Shown here in pieces: positions 1 to 13,639 of a stretch of DNA of 64,000 bases. The notes beneath the pieces are model-generated. The model was not told the DNA's origin, searched no databases, and saw nothing but the letters and a program-made list of their open reading frames with translations. Source of the DNA: Penelope pileata (lineage: Eukaryota; Chordata; Aves; Galliformes; Cracidae). Within the stretch, counting starts at the first letter, position 1. Every line of letters begins with the position of its first letter. Both the position numbers and the translations under genes were made by a program. The DNA lies in NCBI GenBank assembly GCA_013396635.1, contig WBMW01003969.1, positions 1 to 64,000 on the forward strand, read 5' to 3'.

Positions 1-23
1 AACACTTTTCCAACTCCAACCTG
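1..23 (+). repeat. Copy of the tRNA-Val 3' flank at the window edge
   Basis: These 23 bases match exactly positions 32152-32174, which begin at the discriminator base of the tRNA-Val(AAC) gene and run through its TTTT terminator. CR1 sequence follows at once here, and after about 85 bases in the other copy. An exact 23-mer is very unlikely by chance, so I infer that a tRNA-Val plus flank was duplicated and that another tRNA-Val copy ends at base 1. The sequence needed to confirm this lies outside the window. Confidence 0.6.
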
Positions 24-626
24 CTGTGCGAGGGAGGTGATTGTCCCCATCTGCNCCCTCGTGAGGCCCCATCTGGAGGACGGAGTACGCGGGGACCTGA
101 GGACCCCAGCACAAGAAAGATGTGTACAAATTGGAGAGAGTGTCCACAGGAGAGCCATGAAGATGATCAAAGGGCTGGAGCACCTCGCTTGTGATGAAAG
201 GCTGAGGGAGCTGGCACTGAGTGTGGACAAGAGAAGGCGCTGGGGAGACTTTATTGCGGCCTTCCAGTACCTAAAGGGAGCTTATAAACAGGAGGGAGAC
301 CAACTTTTTGCACGGTCTGATAGTGATAGGACAAGGGGAATGGTTTTAATCTGAAAGAGGGGAGGTTTCAGATATTTTTATATATAGTTTTATATAGTTT
401 TTAGATATTCAGAAGAAATTCTGTACTCAGAGGGTGGTGAGGCCCTGGCACAGCTGCCCAGAGAGCTGTGGGTGCCCCATCCCTGGAGGTGCTCAAGGCC
501 AGGTTGGATGGGCTCTGGGCAGCCTGACCCAGTGGGTGGCAGCCCTGCCCACGGCAGCGGGGGGGACTGGGTGGGCTCTGAGGTCCCTTCCTATTCAAGC
601 TATTCTGTGATTCTCTGGTTCTATGA
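24..626 (+). mobile_element. CR1 LINE 3' fragment, plus orientation
   Basis: This is the 3' end of a CR1 non-LTR retrotransposon. Translation gives the degraded C-terminus of the ORF2 reverse transcriptase (residue motifs such as KGLEHLACDERLREL and YLKGAYKQEGD). The CR1 3' untranslated region follows, with its GGCCCTGGCACAGCTGCCCA block, and it ends in the typical short ATTCTGTGATTCT-type repeats. About 35 AT-rich bases with a repeated AGTTTTATAT (near 372-405) interrupt it, and base 55 is N. The copy is 5' truncated and cannot be active. Its 3' end is nearly identical to the copies at 22.4 and 32.7 kb, so all three belong to one subfamily. Confidence 0.93.
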
Positions 627-3600
627 AATGTATATTCATTCTTTCACTTATAGTTATGAATCTGTATTACTATCATAAGTGACACTAACCTGCAAAGAAA
701 TTATTGCTGCTTGCTCCTGCCTCAAAGCATCTCATTATATATCCATTCAGGGGATGAAATTCTAAATCAGAAGGAATTTGAAATCATTTTGAACTGACAA
801 TCAGCTCCTGTCTGTAACCTGCTACTGATGAGAAATTCCAGTGTGGGTGCATCAAGTAACTTTGCAAGTAAAAGGGTAGAGCCTATCCATAAGAAGACAT
901 GGAAATTCCCATGGTATGAGCTTTACCAAAATGTCAGGCGTGCAATGGAATACTCCTCTGTGCAGCTGAGACATTTTAGTCTGATGGGAAGAGGAATTGA
1001 GCCTCTGTGGTTGTTCTGAGGCTGCCCTCCTATGTTCAAGTGCATCAACTTTCACTTTTTCACCCTTTATTATTATTATTTTCTCCAAATCAAGTCATGC
1101 AAAGATCATGTTAACCCCACACTACCCTCAGGATATATTCAACTTGTATATTTCTTTTAGACTTTGCATTTTTCTGTGGAAATATTTCAGCTATGTACGT
1201 TGGAGAGAAAGGGGCACAACATTGCCTCTTCCCATCCCCAACCGCTATGGCACATACCATGTAGACACGTTGGCTGTTTTTAACAGAACAATCACTTGTG
1301 GAAGAAAAACTTGTGTAGTTTGACAGCTTAAAGCTTAGGTGGGAGGTGTGAATCATCGCCTGAAAGCTGGGAGACACTATGTTCATGTGAATTGCGTGGG
1401 GTGAAGTGAGGACAGCAACAGGTTTGTAGACAGAACTGCAGCAGTGTCAGAAAGGAAAACTGGTGAAGCTGGGTCAGAGAAGACTGGAGTCAAGGAGAGG
1501 AAGATGCCCAAAATACCTAGTTTTCTAACTTTTAAGGCATTTCAGTTCAGCTGTATAGACACATATGGCCAGGGTATGTCAAAGAAAATTGTCTCAAAGG
1601 TAAGGAAGTAATCTAGCTTGGCCACAGAGACGTTAGGTGATGCAAAAAACTGAGGAGAAGAAATTGACCTGGAATATACACATCAAAGGATTACACTCTG
1701 CTGCTTTCTATAGAATACCCACTTGGGAGACCATTATTTTTTAAGAACACACACAGCTTTGTAAAAACATCAGGAGAAGAGAAAAGAAAAGAGGTAAAAA
1801 AGAAGGGGAAGGGAAAAGGAGTTTTCCTTTCAGAACAGAAAACATCTTTATACATAACCAACACACTTCAGCCTGACATCCTTGGTTCTGGCGAATAAAT
1901 GTCCTTGCTCAAGTTTTCCACCAAGGTTAATGAAACATTACGAAAGGTAGTCAAGGAGAAAAAAAATTGTATCCATTCAAGTGTATATGAATTTCACAGT
2001 GTTTTTGTGCCTGTCACTTCCAATTATACTCATCAATGTTTATTTGTTTTTCAGATAAGACAATGGCCAGTTCAGATTGCTTTCTGTCTCCAGCTCTATT
2101 AGCTAAGTTCATCAACGCGAACTTGTTTAAATAAAAATTCTATATCCTTACCCAGAGACTCATATAGCATTTTCTGTTCTGGCAGTGAACGATTTACAGG
2201 ATTGGGTAGGTCAGTTTAATACAGGTACAAACAAGGCAAATTAAAAAGGATGTATCGAAATATATCTCATGCTGTATTCAAAGGTTTCCTCTTCCCCTGC
2301 CATGGATTTTCTATTTGTCTAGATCCATTCTGTACAGTGGATCAAATGCTAAGCCTGGACAAATTGACAAAGCCATAGATTTCTATTCGTGGATTTGCAT
2401 TAATCAAGGCCCATAGTATTTTAATATGCCACACATCTTCATGACCATTAGTTTGTGGAAGTACAAGATTGTAAATACTGGAGCAGCTACTAACCTCTGA
2501 ATAACAGCACTGCTGATGTGAATTTATGACTCCATAAGGGCCTATCACAACAATAAAACTACTGATTGTTGATGTGTTAACCGAGGATTGGATTACCAAG
2601 AGCTTCAGCTGCTTCATGATGGCTGCATTTTAAATAATGAATTAGATGCCCTCGGCTTCTACGGAGGGAAATATGTTATGTTGGTAGGAGGAAACATTCA
2701 GAAAACTTACATGTAGACATTCTATAGACTTGTGCCTGAAATACTCATTTCGGACAACTGTGCCATGGATTCTTACGGTTTACATCTCTATGTGAGTGAT
2801 TTACATACTGGGGTCAGGTGCACAGAATTCATTACGTTTAGGGCTGATAAACAGTAGCATCATGACTGTTGTACCAACACAAAACCTGTCTTTAGCTGTA
2901 TTTTGTTTTTCTGTATTTTGTTCTGTTACATCTGGTTACAGTGGGGCTTCATTTATTTTAAATTCTTAGTGAATCATTTTTATAAACTCATATTTTGAGA
3001 GAAACTTTTAATTCACTGAAATCCCAACTGGTTCCTTAACGCTGCCACTTCAAAACCTACTTTTGTCAGGAAGAGCTTTCTCAAAGAAAGGGTGTGCAAC
3101 AATGCAATCTGATTGTGAGAGCTTACACTTACTTTGTATTCAGTGAACTGTGGTAAATAATAATGTCTGTCCTTCTCCTACCAGAGTTTCTAAATGGACA
3201 GTGTCACTGGTTAAAAGGAGAGGATCTAGTCTGCATTATTCCAGTGAGGATTAATCCCCAGTCTGAATAAGGCAGAGCCCTGAAATGAATATGTGTTTCT
3301 GATATGCCAAGCAAATGCTCTATACACTTCTTTTTCTCCACGGGTCAGCCATCTAATCTTTTACTTCAATTCCCCCACTCTTCACAAAGGTTTTGCTTAC
3401 ATTCTGCTGAGAAAAGGGAGTGTTTCTAGTGTCTTAAGAAGCCTGTAGGATGAAATTGTGATTTCATGGGCATCTCAGAAATGCTGAACCTTTAAAAATG
3501 ATATTCCTTTTCTTATATTCTTTCATCAGTTTAATACTGTCTATAAACGCTTTCAGACAAAAAATGTCATGACCCTAACTTATAGAAATTTAGCTCTTAT

Positions 3601-6600
3601 CTCACTTGCCACAGGAACTTTCTTCTTATTACTGATAAGCATATTATTTGGTAATGAAAATATTATGTGGCATTGCAAACATGAGCCCTAATGAAGCAGT
3701 GTACTCAGCAAAATAACCTACCTGGAATCATTGGCTGTATCTGCACTCTCCTGCTACATGGCATGCGGCAGCACTCTGCGGGTCACATTCCTCAAATGTT
3801 TACATTGCTTAGTTAGAGGCTTTTTCTGGGCCATGCTCTTGGAAAAACACGGGGAAAATGCCAAAAATACATAACCCTTACAATGCCCTGCATAGTTCAG
3901 GCAAACCATATCACCATCATGCCCCAAGTACTCTAGCACGGATTCCCCAAAGCCATTTTTAATGACCGTTCTGAGGAGGAGATAGCTAGCTGAGTGGACC
4001 AGAGAGAGAAAACTGAATTAAGGTACCTGCAACAAAAGTAAAGCTGGAAGGGAAAACACAGTTGTCTTGATAAGAGATGGATGAGGTGGGGGTGTGAGGT
4101 GTTTCAGAGGAACTTGATACCTTGTGGCAGAATCACAAATGAAGGAGAACAGAGGGGATCAGGAGAAAGAAGGGAAGGGGGTGGAGGACAAAAACATCTC
4201 CAGACAAGGTGATGATGATTAAACATTCTATATTTTGGTATAACTTTAGTCTAACCCTCATCATTGTGGATAAACAGATAAGCACCTTGCTATTCAGGGC
4301 CACAGCATCAACCCTACCAGGCTCCTTTTTTTTCCACAAATAACCCACATCCAAGGGAGTCGCATCTGAGCACAGGCATCAGTGATATTCTCCTGCTCCA
4401 CAGGAAAATCATCCTGGTTGTCTCCAGCTGATCGTTGATCGCTGTCCGTAAGTCCATTGCCTGAGCTTTGTCTGTAGTTCAGTCAATAGCTTAATAGCTG
4501 CTAGGCCTTCACAGTTTGGTAGCAGGCTGGAATTGCCTTTACAAGAGTTTCATGGAGCTGTTCATAAGGCTGGGAATTACTACATCCAGCAAAGATTTGA
4601 ATGTTGGATCCAGTGTCCTCTGAGTTGAGGTAAAGGACTGGGGATAGAGGTGTTTCTTGTAGAAACTTCTTAGACCAATCTGTTCATGCCATAACCTTAG
4701 AGGGTCTGTAGGTACCTCTAACTGAAGAGACTGACTTTCAGAGGTATCAGTCATCATTTAGTCAAATGAATCTCAGCCCATTTTATTTAGGAAAAAAACC
4801 TAGGTTTTTAATAGAGAGCTAACCCAATTTTTGTCCAATTATGAAAGACAAATTTGTCTTTATTTCTGATTTTTTTTCTAACTTAAATTGAAAACTTCTG
4901 AAAATAAATGATTTGCTAACCCTCTTTACATTCATTAAGAAAAAAATAAATCACAGGTGAATTGCAGGTTTTAGTTCTGGAAATTATCTGGCTATCATTA
5001 ACAAAACTGGCACTTTACTTGTCATCATGTGCAAGGGAATGCCTTTTACTTCATTTTTTCACCTTAAAAGTACAAACAGAACATATTCTCGTCAAATTAA
5101 CCTTTCAGTATAGAAAAACTTAAACACAGGGAATTGGTGAATTCCTCAGATGACTTAGCCAGCCAGTTAGCTGTAATAAAACATGACCTTTCTATTAGTT
5201 TTGCTAGATCTCTGGCTTTGCAAATAGCAAAATAATCCTTATTCAGATGTTTTAGTAGTGGAATTAAAGCAGCAGGGACAAGGCTGAGAAGTTCATACAT
5301 TGATTTATTTATATTTTTATACATACACAAAATTCAGTGCTTGCTTTTAAAGTGATAGGCAGATAAAATCATCAGTGTGACAGTGTGACAGTGTTGAAGT
5401 TTAAATTAGCAAATTAATACTCACTTGAAATGTATGATTCCAATGAAATGACCTGGGTTTACAAATTCAGAAGGAGTTATTGGAATCAGCAAAGAAACCA
5501 TTAATGAAAAAATGACTTCTTGTCATTGTAGCTCAACAGACTAATGACTACATATATACAGGAACCAGACAAACATTGATTTTACCAGTAACACTCATTT
5601 CAGATTCCAACCTCAGCTCAGGTATTCATGACCTCTTCATCTGAAGGTCTGTTTGCCAGCAAGTAACAAAGCTAGGGTTTAGGCTGAGCCAGTTTGTCAT
5701 GCACCGCTGTCTCAATCTCTTTTAAAGAAAAAGTAGAAGATCTTGCCAGTGTTTCCAATCATCCGCTAGTTATCATAGCCTTGACAAAACCACCCAGGAG
5801 CAGAGATCTCTTGCATTTCCCCTGGCACCAGCAGAGAAGAGGGAGCCCATCTGAGACTATAAAGCACATGCTAATGAACTTTTTCATTCATTTCGGTGAG
5901 ATACTATTTCAAGTACATGATGCCATCATTATTATTTCAATGACAAAGTACTGAGAAATTAGTTTGTTTATAGAGGCATACACAACCTGTTGTGGTGCGC
6001 TACTCTTGTTGTTGATGATGAGTTTTGCCTAAGGAGGACAGAATAGACTTTTTTTCAAACTCAGAAGAGTCAAGCATTAAGCAACCCGTAAAGCATGTGA
6101 GTATCATCAGGAATGAAACTCACTGTAGGAAGCTCAGGAGGTATTTTCAAACTCTGTGAGACAGAAGTTTGCCCAAACAGTATGGTGACATATGGAAAGT
6201 CATCACAGTCCCCTGTAAAGAGGATGTATTATACATAGAATTACATTTATAGGTGCAGCTTGGCAGAATGTTACCTCCTTCCAAGTTAGCTTCTGAAAAA
6301 AACAGCATGTTCACATGCTTTTGAGGACTTTCTTTGGAAATAATTTCAGCGTAGCTTTTAAGTTCTACAACAAGACATTCTTAGCGTACTTGACCCTAGC
6401 TGAAGAATCTGAGCTGGCAAGTTCTCTGCTCCACACGTAGGATGGAGTCTCAGAGCAGATGTATGTGGGAAAAAAGCAGAAAGCAGAACAGGTGAAAGAA
6501 TAGCCTGCCAGCAGGTGAGAAATGTATATTTCAAATGGCAATCTATGCCTTCCAGAAATCCCACCTCTATTTCAAGAAGAGTTCTTGCATGTAGAATTTA

Positions 6601-7221
6601 TTTGATCACAGAATATTTGTTAGACCTAATGCCCAAATGCTCAGTTAATTTTAATTGTGCAAGAGGAGAAATGCCCAATTTTGTGTGATCATTTTAATAA
6701 CAGTGTCTGTAGAATATGTACAATGAAAATCCTATTCAGACTTCATGCTATAGTCTTCGCAAAGAAACTTAAAAGACAAGTGGTTTACATTGTACAATAC
6801 TAACAGACAGCAATGATGAAGAATGGATTAACTTCAAGTGAACAGATAAATATAAAAAAGGCTAATTTATCTTCCCTCAAATAAGACAGGTTTGCCTGGA
6901 ATGCTGAGCTATCAGAGAGAAAAAAAAGAGTGGTGGAGGAGCCTCGCCTTTACTCTTTGTCAGAATTACGCTAGACAAATCAGATATTCTATCTTTTTCC
7001 ATAGCAATACTGGAGAAATTGAATACATGTAGGTGTATATCTCAGATGTATGTACCTATGTCTCTCCAGGGACCTGGTGAGGTGAAAGGGTTAAATCATG
7101 TTTAACCAGAATGTATACTTAGTCTTCTCTATCTCCCTGGAACTTGTTAGCACTTTGAGGACCAATTCACTAAGACTGAATAATGCCATGAATGACATCA
7201 GCTTCCGCCAACATGCACGAG
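627..7221. other. Intergenic, AT-rich, no gene seen
   Basis: I find no convincing exon, RNA gene or full mobile element here. The open frames are short (under 95 codons), many start with non-ATG codons, and none resembles a known protein. Features seen are a nearly all-purine tract at about 1768-1820, another purine-rich stretch near 4135-4190, and a short tandem repeat at 5373-5394. The stretch probably belongs to the gene-poor flank on the SOX1 side of TUBGCP3, as inferred from human gene order. Confidence 0.6.
5373..5394. repeat. Short tandem repeat, unit CAGTGTGA
   Basis: Two complete 8-bp units CAGTGTGA are followed by a partial third (CAGTGT). This is a minor tandem duplication with no evident function. 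Confidence 0.85.
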
Positions 7222-7235
7222 GTTACTATGGTAAT
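7222..7235. promoter_or_regulatory. RFX X-box-like inverted repeat
   Basis: The sequence GTTACTATGGTAAT is close to the palindromic X-box GTTACCATGGTAAC bound by RFX factors, with one C-to-T change in each half. Motif matching is the only evidence. No gene start is visible nearby, so a distal regulatory site or a chance match are both possible. Confidence 0.25.
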
Positions 7236-7801
7236 GGAGAAAGTTTTCCACAGTACAAAACAAGTACCATACTTGATATATTAGCCAGCCAAAGAAAGCA
7301 GCCACATATAAAGTACAGCATCTTTCTAATGAATAGCCATTTATGCAGCATGCATGTTAGCAATTCTGCTGAGTTCCTCTGAACATCAAACTGTTGGCAG
7401 TTACATTGAAAAACCTGGCAGATTTACAAAAGTGTTAACATTTTGTTTTCAGCAGCTTGTTTTTTTTCTCTTGGAGCCCATATCTTCAGCATATTCACAG
7501 AGTCTTTAGCCAATGCCAACCAGGAAGGTCTCTGATGTGGGCTTAAATGTACTGTATATGCACACTGGGAAGGCAGGATGTACAAACCATGCAAGTGACT
7601 CAAAATAGGCTCCTTTTTTTTTTTGGATTTGTGGCAGAAGAACAGATGGCTTCTTTGTTAGGTGGCCCTTTCTTTTTTATTCGCTGAGCACCTTTTCCAT
7701 AAGAGTTTAATCCACAAAACAATGCAGCATTTTTAGTACCATGCAAAACCCAGAAAATACCCAGGAAATCTTAAAAACTTCAAATCATGTCAGTGCACAT
7801 G

Positions 7802-7863
7802 CACACACAAACACACACACACACGAAGAAATATCCAACATAGATATATATAGATATAGATAT
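7802..7863. repeat. Microsatellite pair: (CA)n then (TAGATA)n-like
   Basis: A CA-rich run at 7802-7824, broken once by an extra A, is followed at 7841-7863 by a TATA/TAGATA run. Both are simple sequence repeats. Confidence 0.9.
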
Positions 7864-9298
7864 TTACTGGATCAAAGCCAGTGCCAAAGCCAAACACAAC
7901 AATATCTTCTTACGTCAAAGATAAGTAAATCATTCAAAACAGAAGCAAGATACTATTTCCTTGCTACTTCCACTTCTCAGAAGAAAAACAGTGACTTCTT
8001 GTTTTAGATATGGTCCCATCAACTCCATTCTAATCAGCAGTGTGATTATGGCAGGGGATGCTGAGGGATGGGTGGAAGGGGAAATCTGCAGGCAGCTACA
8101 GATTCTAACAGTCTGCTGACAGATAGCTCTGGGTTTTGCTTCTGTGGAGCTTTTTTGTAAACCGTGTGCCAAAGGACTTGGAAAACAACTGAGTAGAACT
8201 TCTTCACAGCACTTCTCCACTGCTCCTTCACTCCATTTCTCTTGCCAAGGATGAAGGAACGAATAAAAAGCAAAGGAATATATTTAGAGTGAGTGAACTT
8301 TCACACAATAAAACATTCCTGCATTCCAGAAATAATGGGTAACGGGTCTTGGACTATGTTTTCTGTGTCACCTACGTAGTACATTTTGACTGGAGATGCT
8401 GCCAAATATACATATTTAATATTCTGCCAAAATCAAATGTCACTGCCCAAGTCTTTCTTGGTATGATTGTCCCATCATTCAGCCTGCCATCATTCTGATA
8501 GGCACGAGAGACTGTTCCAACTCCACACTTGCATTCCTCACCAATCTTTCAAGAAGGATTTTAAAATTGATTTTAAATATAAACCACCATGAATTTGATG
8601 ATTTTTTGTATAAAGTATTTTCTTCCTAATGTCAGAAACAGCACAATATTTCCTGTTCTGAAATTTGAAACCTGACAGCTCTGCATTTTCTGCTACAGAA
8701 TTTTCTAAGGCATATTCTACACTGGATATCTGAGCTGCATAATTTGAGAGAATATTTTTGGTAGTGTTTTCACAAAGTGTTTTCTGTTGTCTCATCTGTT
8801 ACAATGTTAGTTGATTTGTTGATAGTGAGGTTATTTTTTGTTTCAAGTGTTGGCAAAAGGGTAAATAGGATTTGAAAAAGAAGAAAAACAGAAAAAAACT
8901 TTTCCATTTTGAAATCATGTTGGTTTTGTTTTTGTTTTTTGACAGCTTTGCTTTATCCTTTCTAAGATATTTCATGGTTAATTGCCATTCTGTAAATGCA
9001 AAGATGCAGCAGCTCCAAGAGCAGATACCCAACTTATGCCACAACCACAGGGATTTTTAAAAAGTCTTATAGTTTCATCCTTTGTAGTCTCCTCACAGTA
9101 TTACAGCTTCTTCAGTGTCTTTCTAACCTTATATCTACCCACTGCACTTACCTGCATTTCTTACAGCTGTTGTATTCTCACAGAAATACCCCAAGAGTAA
9201 AAGGAAAGCATTTAACTTGTCTAGAATGAGCTCCATGCAAAAAAGCTGAAAATGGAGGACAGGGCAGCACAGCATACTCATTGACCTGAGAGAGAATT
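7864..9298. other. Intergenic, no gene seen
   Basis: Unique AT-rich sequence with short T and A runs, for example around 8930-8940. The open frames are short, overlap on both strands and show no recognisable protein motif. Confidence 0.55.
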
Positions 9299-9375
9299 GT
9301 AGACTCACGGGATGGCTGAGACTAGCAGAGACCGCTGGGTCCATCTGATCCAACCCCTGCCCAAATGATCATTTA
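9299..9375 (-). mobile_element. Short CR1 fragment, minus orientation
   Basis: The plus strand reads like the reverse complement of a CR1 3' end: a CACGGGATGGCTGAG-type start followed by GGGTCCATCTGATCCAACCCCTGC. It is old and diverged, and its outer limits are approximate. Confidence 0.7.
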
Positions 9376-12151
9376 GGAAGTACTTTTCCATACAGCTTAT
9401 ATAACTTGCTTCTATTTTTACATGTATTTTTTGTCAGTCCTCTTGTGCCTCAGGCAAGAGCAAAACCAGGTTTCTTGTTTGTAGAAAGCTGTTGAATGCC
9501 TCTGTGTTAACACCATTAACACCATCTCCAAATCAGCTGTAGCTTTCCCTGAAGAAAACTCTTTGAAGTACTGCCATGTAACGTTGCTGAGGGCACCTGA
9601 TCTGGCCCATTAAGAGATGGAGCTTGTTAGATGATGAACTGAGCACAACCTTTCACCTACAAAATCTTCACAGAGATTTCCATTTCACTGGGATCCCCGT
9701 TGAGCTGCAAGGTGCATTTTATGGACAGACACAGCAGAATCAAGATCCTAAGTTTTATGCTTTGCTTCACAAGTTTCAGTAGGTAAAGTACAAAGACCTA
9801 AGTAGTGGTGAATACAGCACTTGGCACCGAAAATAATTATCAGCCAAACACAGTATTATGAAAAATAAGTTGTTTTATCATTTTCCTGTTGTTCAGATAA
9901 TGTTGGCAATAATTTTAGTTTCGCTCAGACACCACTTGATTTTTCTATTTTATATTATACAAAAAGAAACGAGACAGACCAAAATAAAAATTGAAACTTA
10001 AGGAGCATTCCAATGACAAACACAAAGAATTCTTCACACTCTCCATCATCCTCCCCTGCCATGTTGGTTACTATCGGTACCATTTGCAATAGCTGGCTTT
10101 CTGGCTTAAAGCCTGAAATGCAATTTTTCCTACTTTGTTTAAAATCAAAGGTAACCCTCATTTTTTTTCAGTCTAATCTGAGTTAGGACTGCTGCTAAAA
10201 TGAAGGTGTTTTAGATTTTCCACATTACATTGCTTAGAACGATTAGAACAATAAAAACAAATCTTATAAAGATGGCAGCATTAAAAAAAATAATAAAATG
10301 CTGTCTGATATAGCAAGTTGTAAGTGTACTACCAAGAGCTGCTATAATGTCTTCCAGCATTTAATAAGACAAGTTCAAAACAGCAGAACAGCATGACTCC
10401 ATCCCTACTGTAGCAGAATTCAAATGAATGAGCAGAGGAAGTAATAGTACCAAATACTGCATCATTTCTACTTGTTCTCTCATCAGCTTTGCCAACATGA
10501 ATTATTTATGTTGGCTGAGCAAGTAGAATCAGTCTCATTCACAGCTAAGCACAGGTGACAAAATGTAACAGTGATAGTGATGATAATCTCTCATTGCCCT
10601 CAGTTATTTTTCCACTCCTTCCAGTTACAAACACACATTTTTGAGTCTGCTCCTGCTTCATTTCCGTAGCATAAGACATTTGAAAAGGTGGCTTAACAGA
10701 TTTTTTGGGTGCAGTTCCTGGGGCAGTTCTTAATTCAGCCAGTTGAGGCCACCTCAGTTTTGTCAGCCCTCAGCTCTCTCTCACAGCTAACTAAACAGTC
10801 CTTTAATGACTGGACAACTTGGTTTCATGTAGCTTGGACACTGCTCTAAGCTAGCTAGGGAACTCGTTGTCCTAGGCCTGTAGTGTTGGAGATGACTTCA
10901 AGTCGTCTATTGACTTGGGGCTCTATCCATTTACTTCACCTAAAGCATATGGTTTACATCTGCTGTCCTGCTGCTTATGGTCCTGCCATTGCATTTAAGA
11001 CTTCAATATCACCAAAAAAATCATGCACTATTTCACTTTTGCTATTGTATTTGTTTCTCACTCCTGCTTACAGTCCCATCTTTCCATCTTAACCCAACTG
11101 CGCTAGGAGACATGCACACAAACACATACAGAGCTCAGATATGACTGCCTCACTTCTGAACCCACTTTTCTAGTCAAAGCACTTCACAGAAGAGATGACT
11201 TGACATTAGATGAACAAGATGTCATGCAAGCGAATAGCTAGAGAGAAGGAGAGACAACAGACATGGGCTGTGACATGTCGCAGTATTTCAGATAGTTTGT
11301 GCCTCCAGCAGGAGACAAGTCATTGTGTATTAGGGCATCAAAGAGGAAAGGAAAGACGAATGGGAGAATACGTCTCTGAATGTGACTTGAGACCAGTGTT
11401 TGTCTTGTAAGTAATGCACAGTAGCAAATGGATACGCTCTGAGACTGCGAGGCAGAGAGCAGAACTTTGAATGAACTCCAAAGGCAAAAAGAGAAACGAG
11501 AGATGGAGAACTGATAGTGGGAAATGGGCTGGAGAAGAATGATGACCTGTCCTTCTCATGAACAATCATGAAGCAAATCCTGGTCTTTCTATTCTGACTT
11601 TTAGTCTGGTGTATTTTTTTTAAAGTTACCATCCTTGCACCACTTCAGGATGCCCAGTAGCAAGTTGCCATTTCCAATCAAAATTTTCAGGAGAGCTGTA
11701 TCTTCTTCCTCTTTTTCGACTCCACCTGAATTTAGGAATATTAGCCAGCTTTCTCTTTCATTTGCAGAGTTGTCTTGGGCTGCTAAACAGCACCTACAAA
11801 ACAGGAGTGGTGCAGTGATGAAGTTTTAAAAGCCTTCTTTTTAGTAAGGCTACATCAAAATGGCATTGTTCAGTCAGGATTAGAAGGTAAGTTTAGCAAG
11901 CAAATAGCAGAGGACTTGCAAGCTACACTTCACATGCCTGACTGAGTGCCAGACTTTAAAGCTATAGCACAGAGATTGCTGTCACACTGTACGCAATTTT
12001 TGCCTCAGTTTGAGTTTTAAATAGGAATTTTCTGCCAACTTTCAGGTTACAATGAAACAAGTAGGAAAGCATTATCATATTTCGGGTTTAACCTCAAGTG
12101 ATGTCAGAAAACCCTACTTTATTTTTTCTCCCCTCCACATATGAGAGAAAC

Positions 12152-12160
<9 letters not shown>

Positions 12161-12184
<24 letters not shown>
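12161..12184. repeat. (GA)12 microsatellite
   Basis: Twelve uninterrupted GA units, with a broken GAGA-like lead-in from 12143. A GA/TC dinucleotide repeat. Confidence 0.95.
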
Positions 12185-13639
12185 ACTGATGAAATGGACA
12201 AAAATGTCCAGAAGGAACATAATTCTGGGTATATCCCTGCTACCTTATGCCTCTAGATAAATCTCTTGTTAGCTAGCCTCACCTCCTGGATGGGCACTTG
12301 GTGAAAAACTGATGTTTCAGTTTGGTAGGTAAATCAAAATCCAGTTAATGACATGACATTTTTACTCCCTTTTTTTCTACTCATAAAATTATTTGTTTAA
12401 TTTTCTGTGAATTCTCCCATTCAAACAAAAGCAAGAATTCTGTGGTTTGGAGCCTCACCCTGGGTCTGGGAGATCCAGCTTCAGTCCTTCTCCTGGCCAA
12501 GGGAACTTGAATTTGTGTTTGCGGTTCAGGATCCCAGCCATTAGTATCATTCACGTTTTTCCTAGGTTGATGCTGCTTCCTCCTACAGAGTCACAAAATC
12601 CCCTTGTCCTGCTGACCACCCTTGGCTACTGAAGATTGCCTCAGGGATGGTGGTTTCTGTTAGGAATGGAGAAGGGTTAATGTAGCATTCCCCCTCATAA
12701 AATGATTGAGCTTGACAGCATGGCTTACAAGATTGCACAATCTAACTCCAAGACTTAATCAACCACGTAGCTAACTGCTGCCAAATCTGTGCCAGTTAGG
12801 ATTGCCTACATTCACGTTGGGATATCTGTGTGTTCCCATCTGGAACAGTTTCTTACACATCTGCACTCAATTCAAAAGAACCTCTGCAACGAGACTGGGG
12901 TAAAATCAAGGGTGAATTTAAAAGAGTATTTAGCCTTTCCCAGAGGTAATCGGGGGAGTGTGCCATATACCACGGATAAAGGAAAGAAAAGGAGGAGGCC
13001 AAACTGAATATCTCCCAAGGGGGCCAAAAGTGGCCGGACAAAACATTTGTTGATCGTGATGGTTAGCAGCTGGTTCAACTTTCAGGATAGCCTGGGGTAC
13101 AGCTTGCAATAGCCTCAAGATGATAGCAGAACACTTTTTGTCTGATGATACACTGCTGGGCACTGCTACTATGCGTATAGCCACCATTATGTGCACATAA
13201 AAGGGATATATTTGTCCTAGCAGAACATTAAAGTCTGATTAGACCCTCTGGGGCTACTGCGTTCCAAACAATTAATCAGATCCATAGTACCCAAATTGGT
13301 CAGGAAGGCTACAGACAGTAAAAATGGGAGGTTTTTGGCCTGCAAGCAAGCCGGGGTCAACATGAACTCAGGAGACCTGTCAGCAGGCCACCCATTAACA
13401 AGGATTTCACCATTAATTATTTCCTCTCAATACAAGACTGATGCAAGCAATACGGAGCAGCTAACAGGGTTTAATGAGTTTATTGCATAAATGTAGATAA
13501 ACTATTTGTGCTCTATTTGCACGTATTCAGAATAATTTAAAAAGTTACATCAAAAGCATCAGATTTGGAAAAGATGAGGGTATATAGAAAAGAATAATTT
13601 AAACATACATAGATGTGAAAGAATAGCAACAGAGATTTA

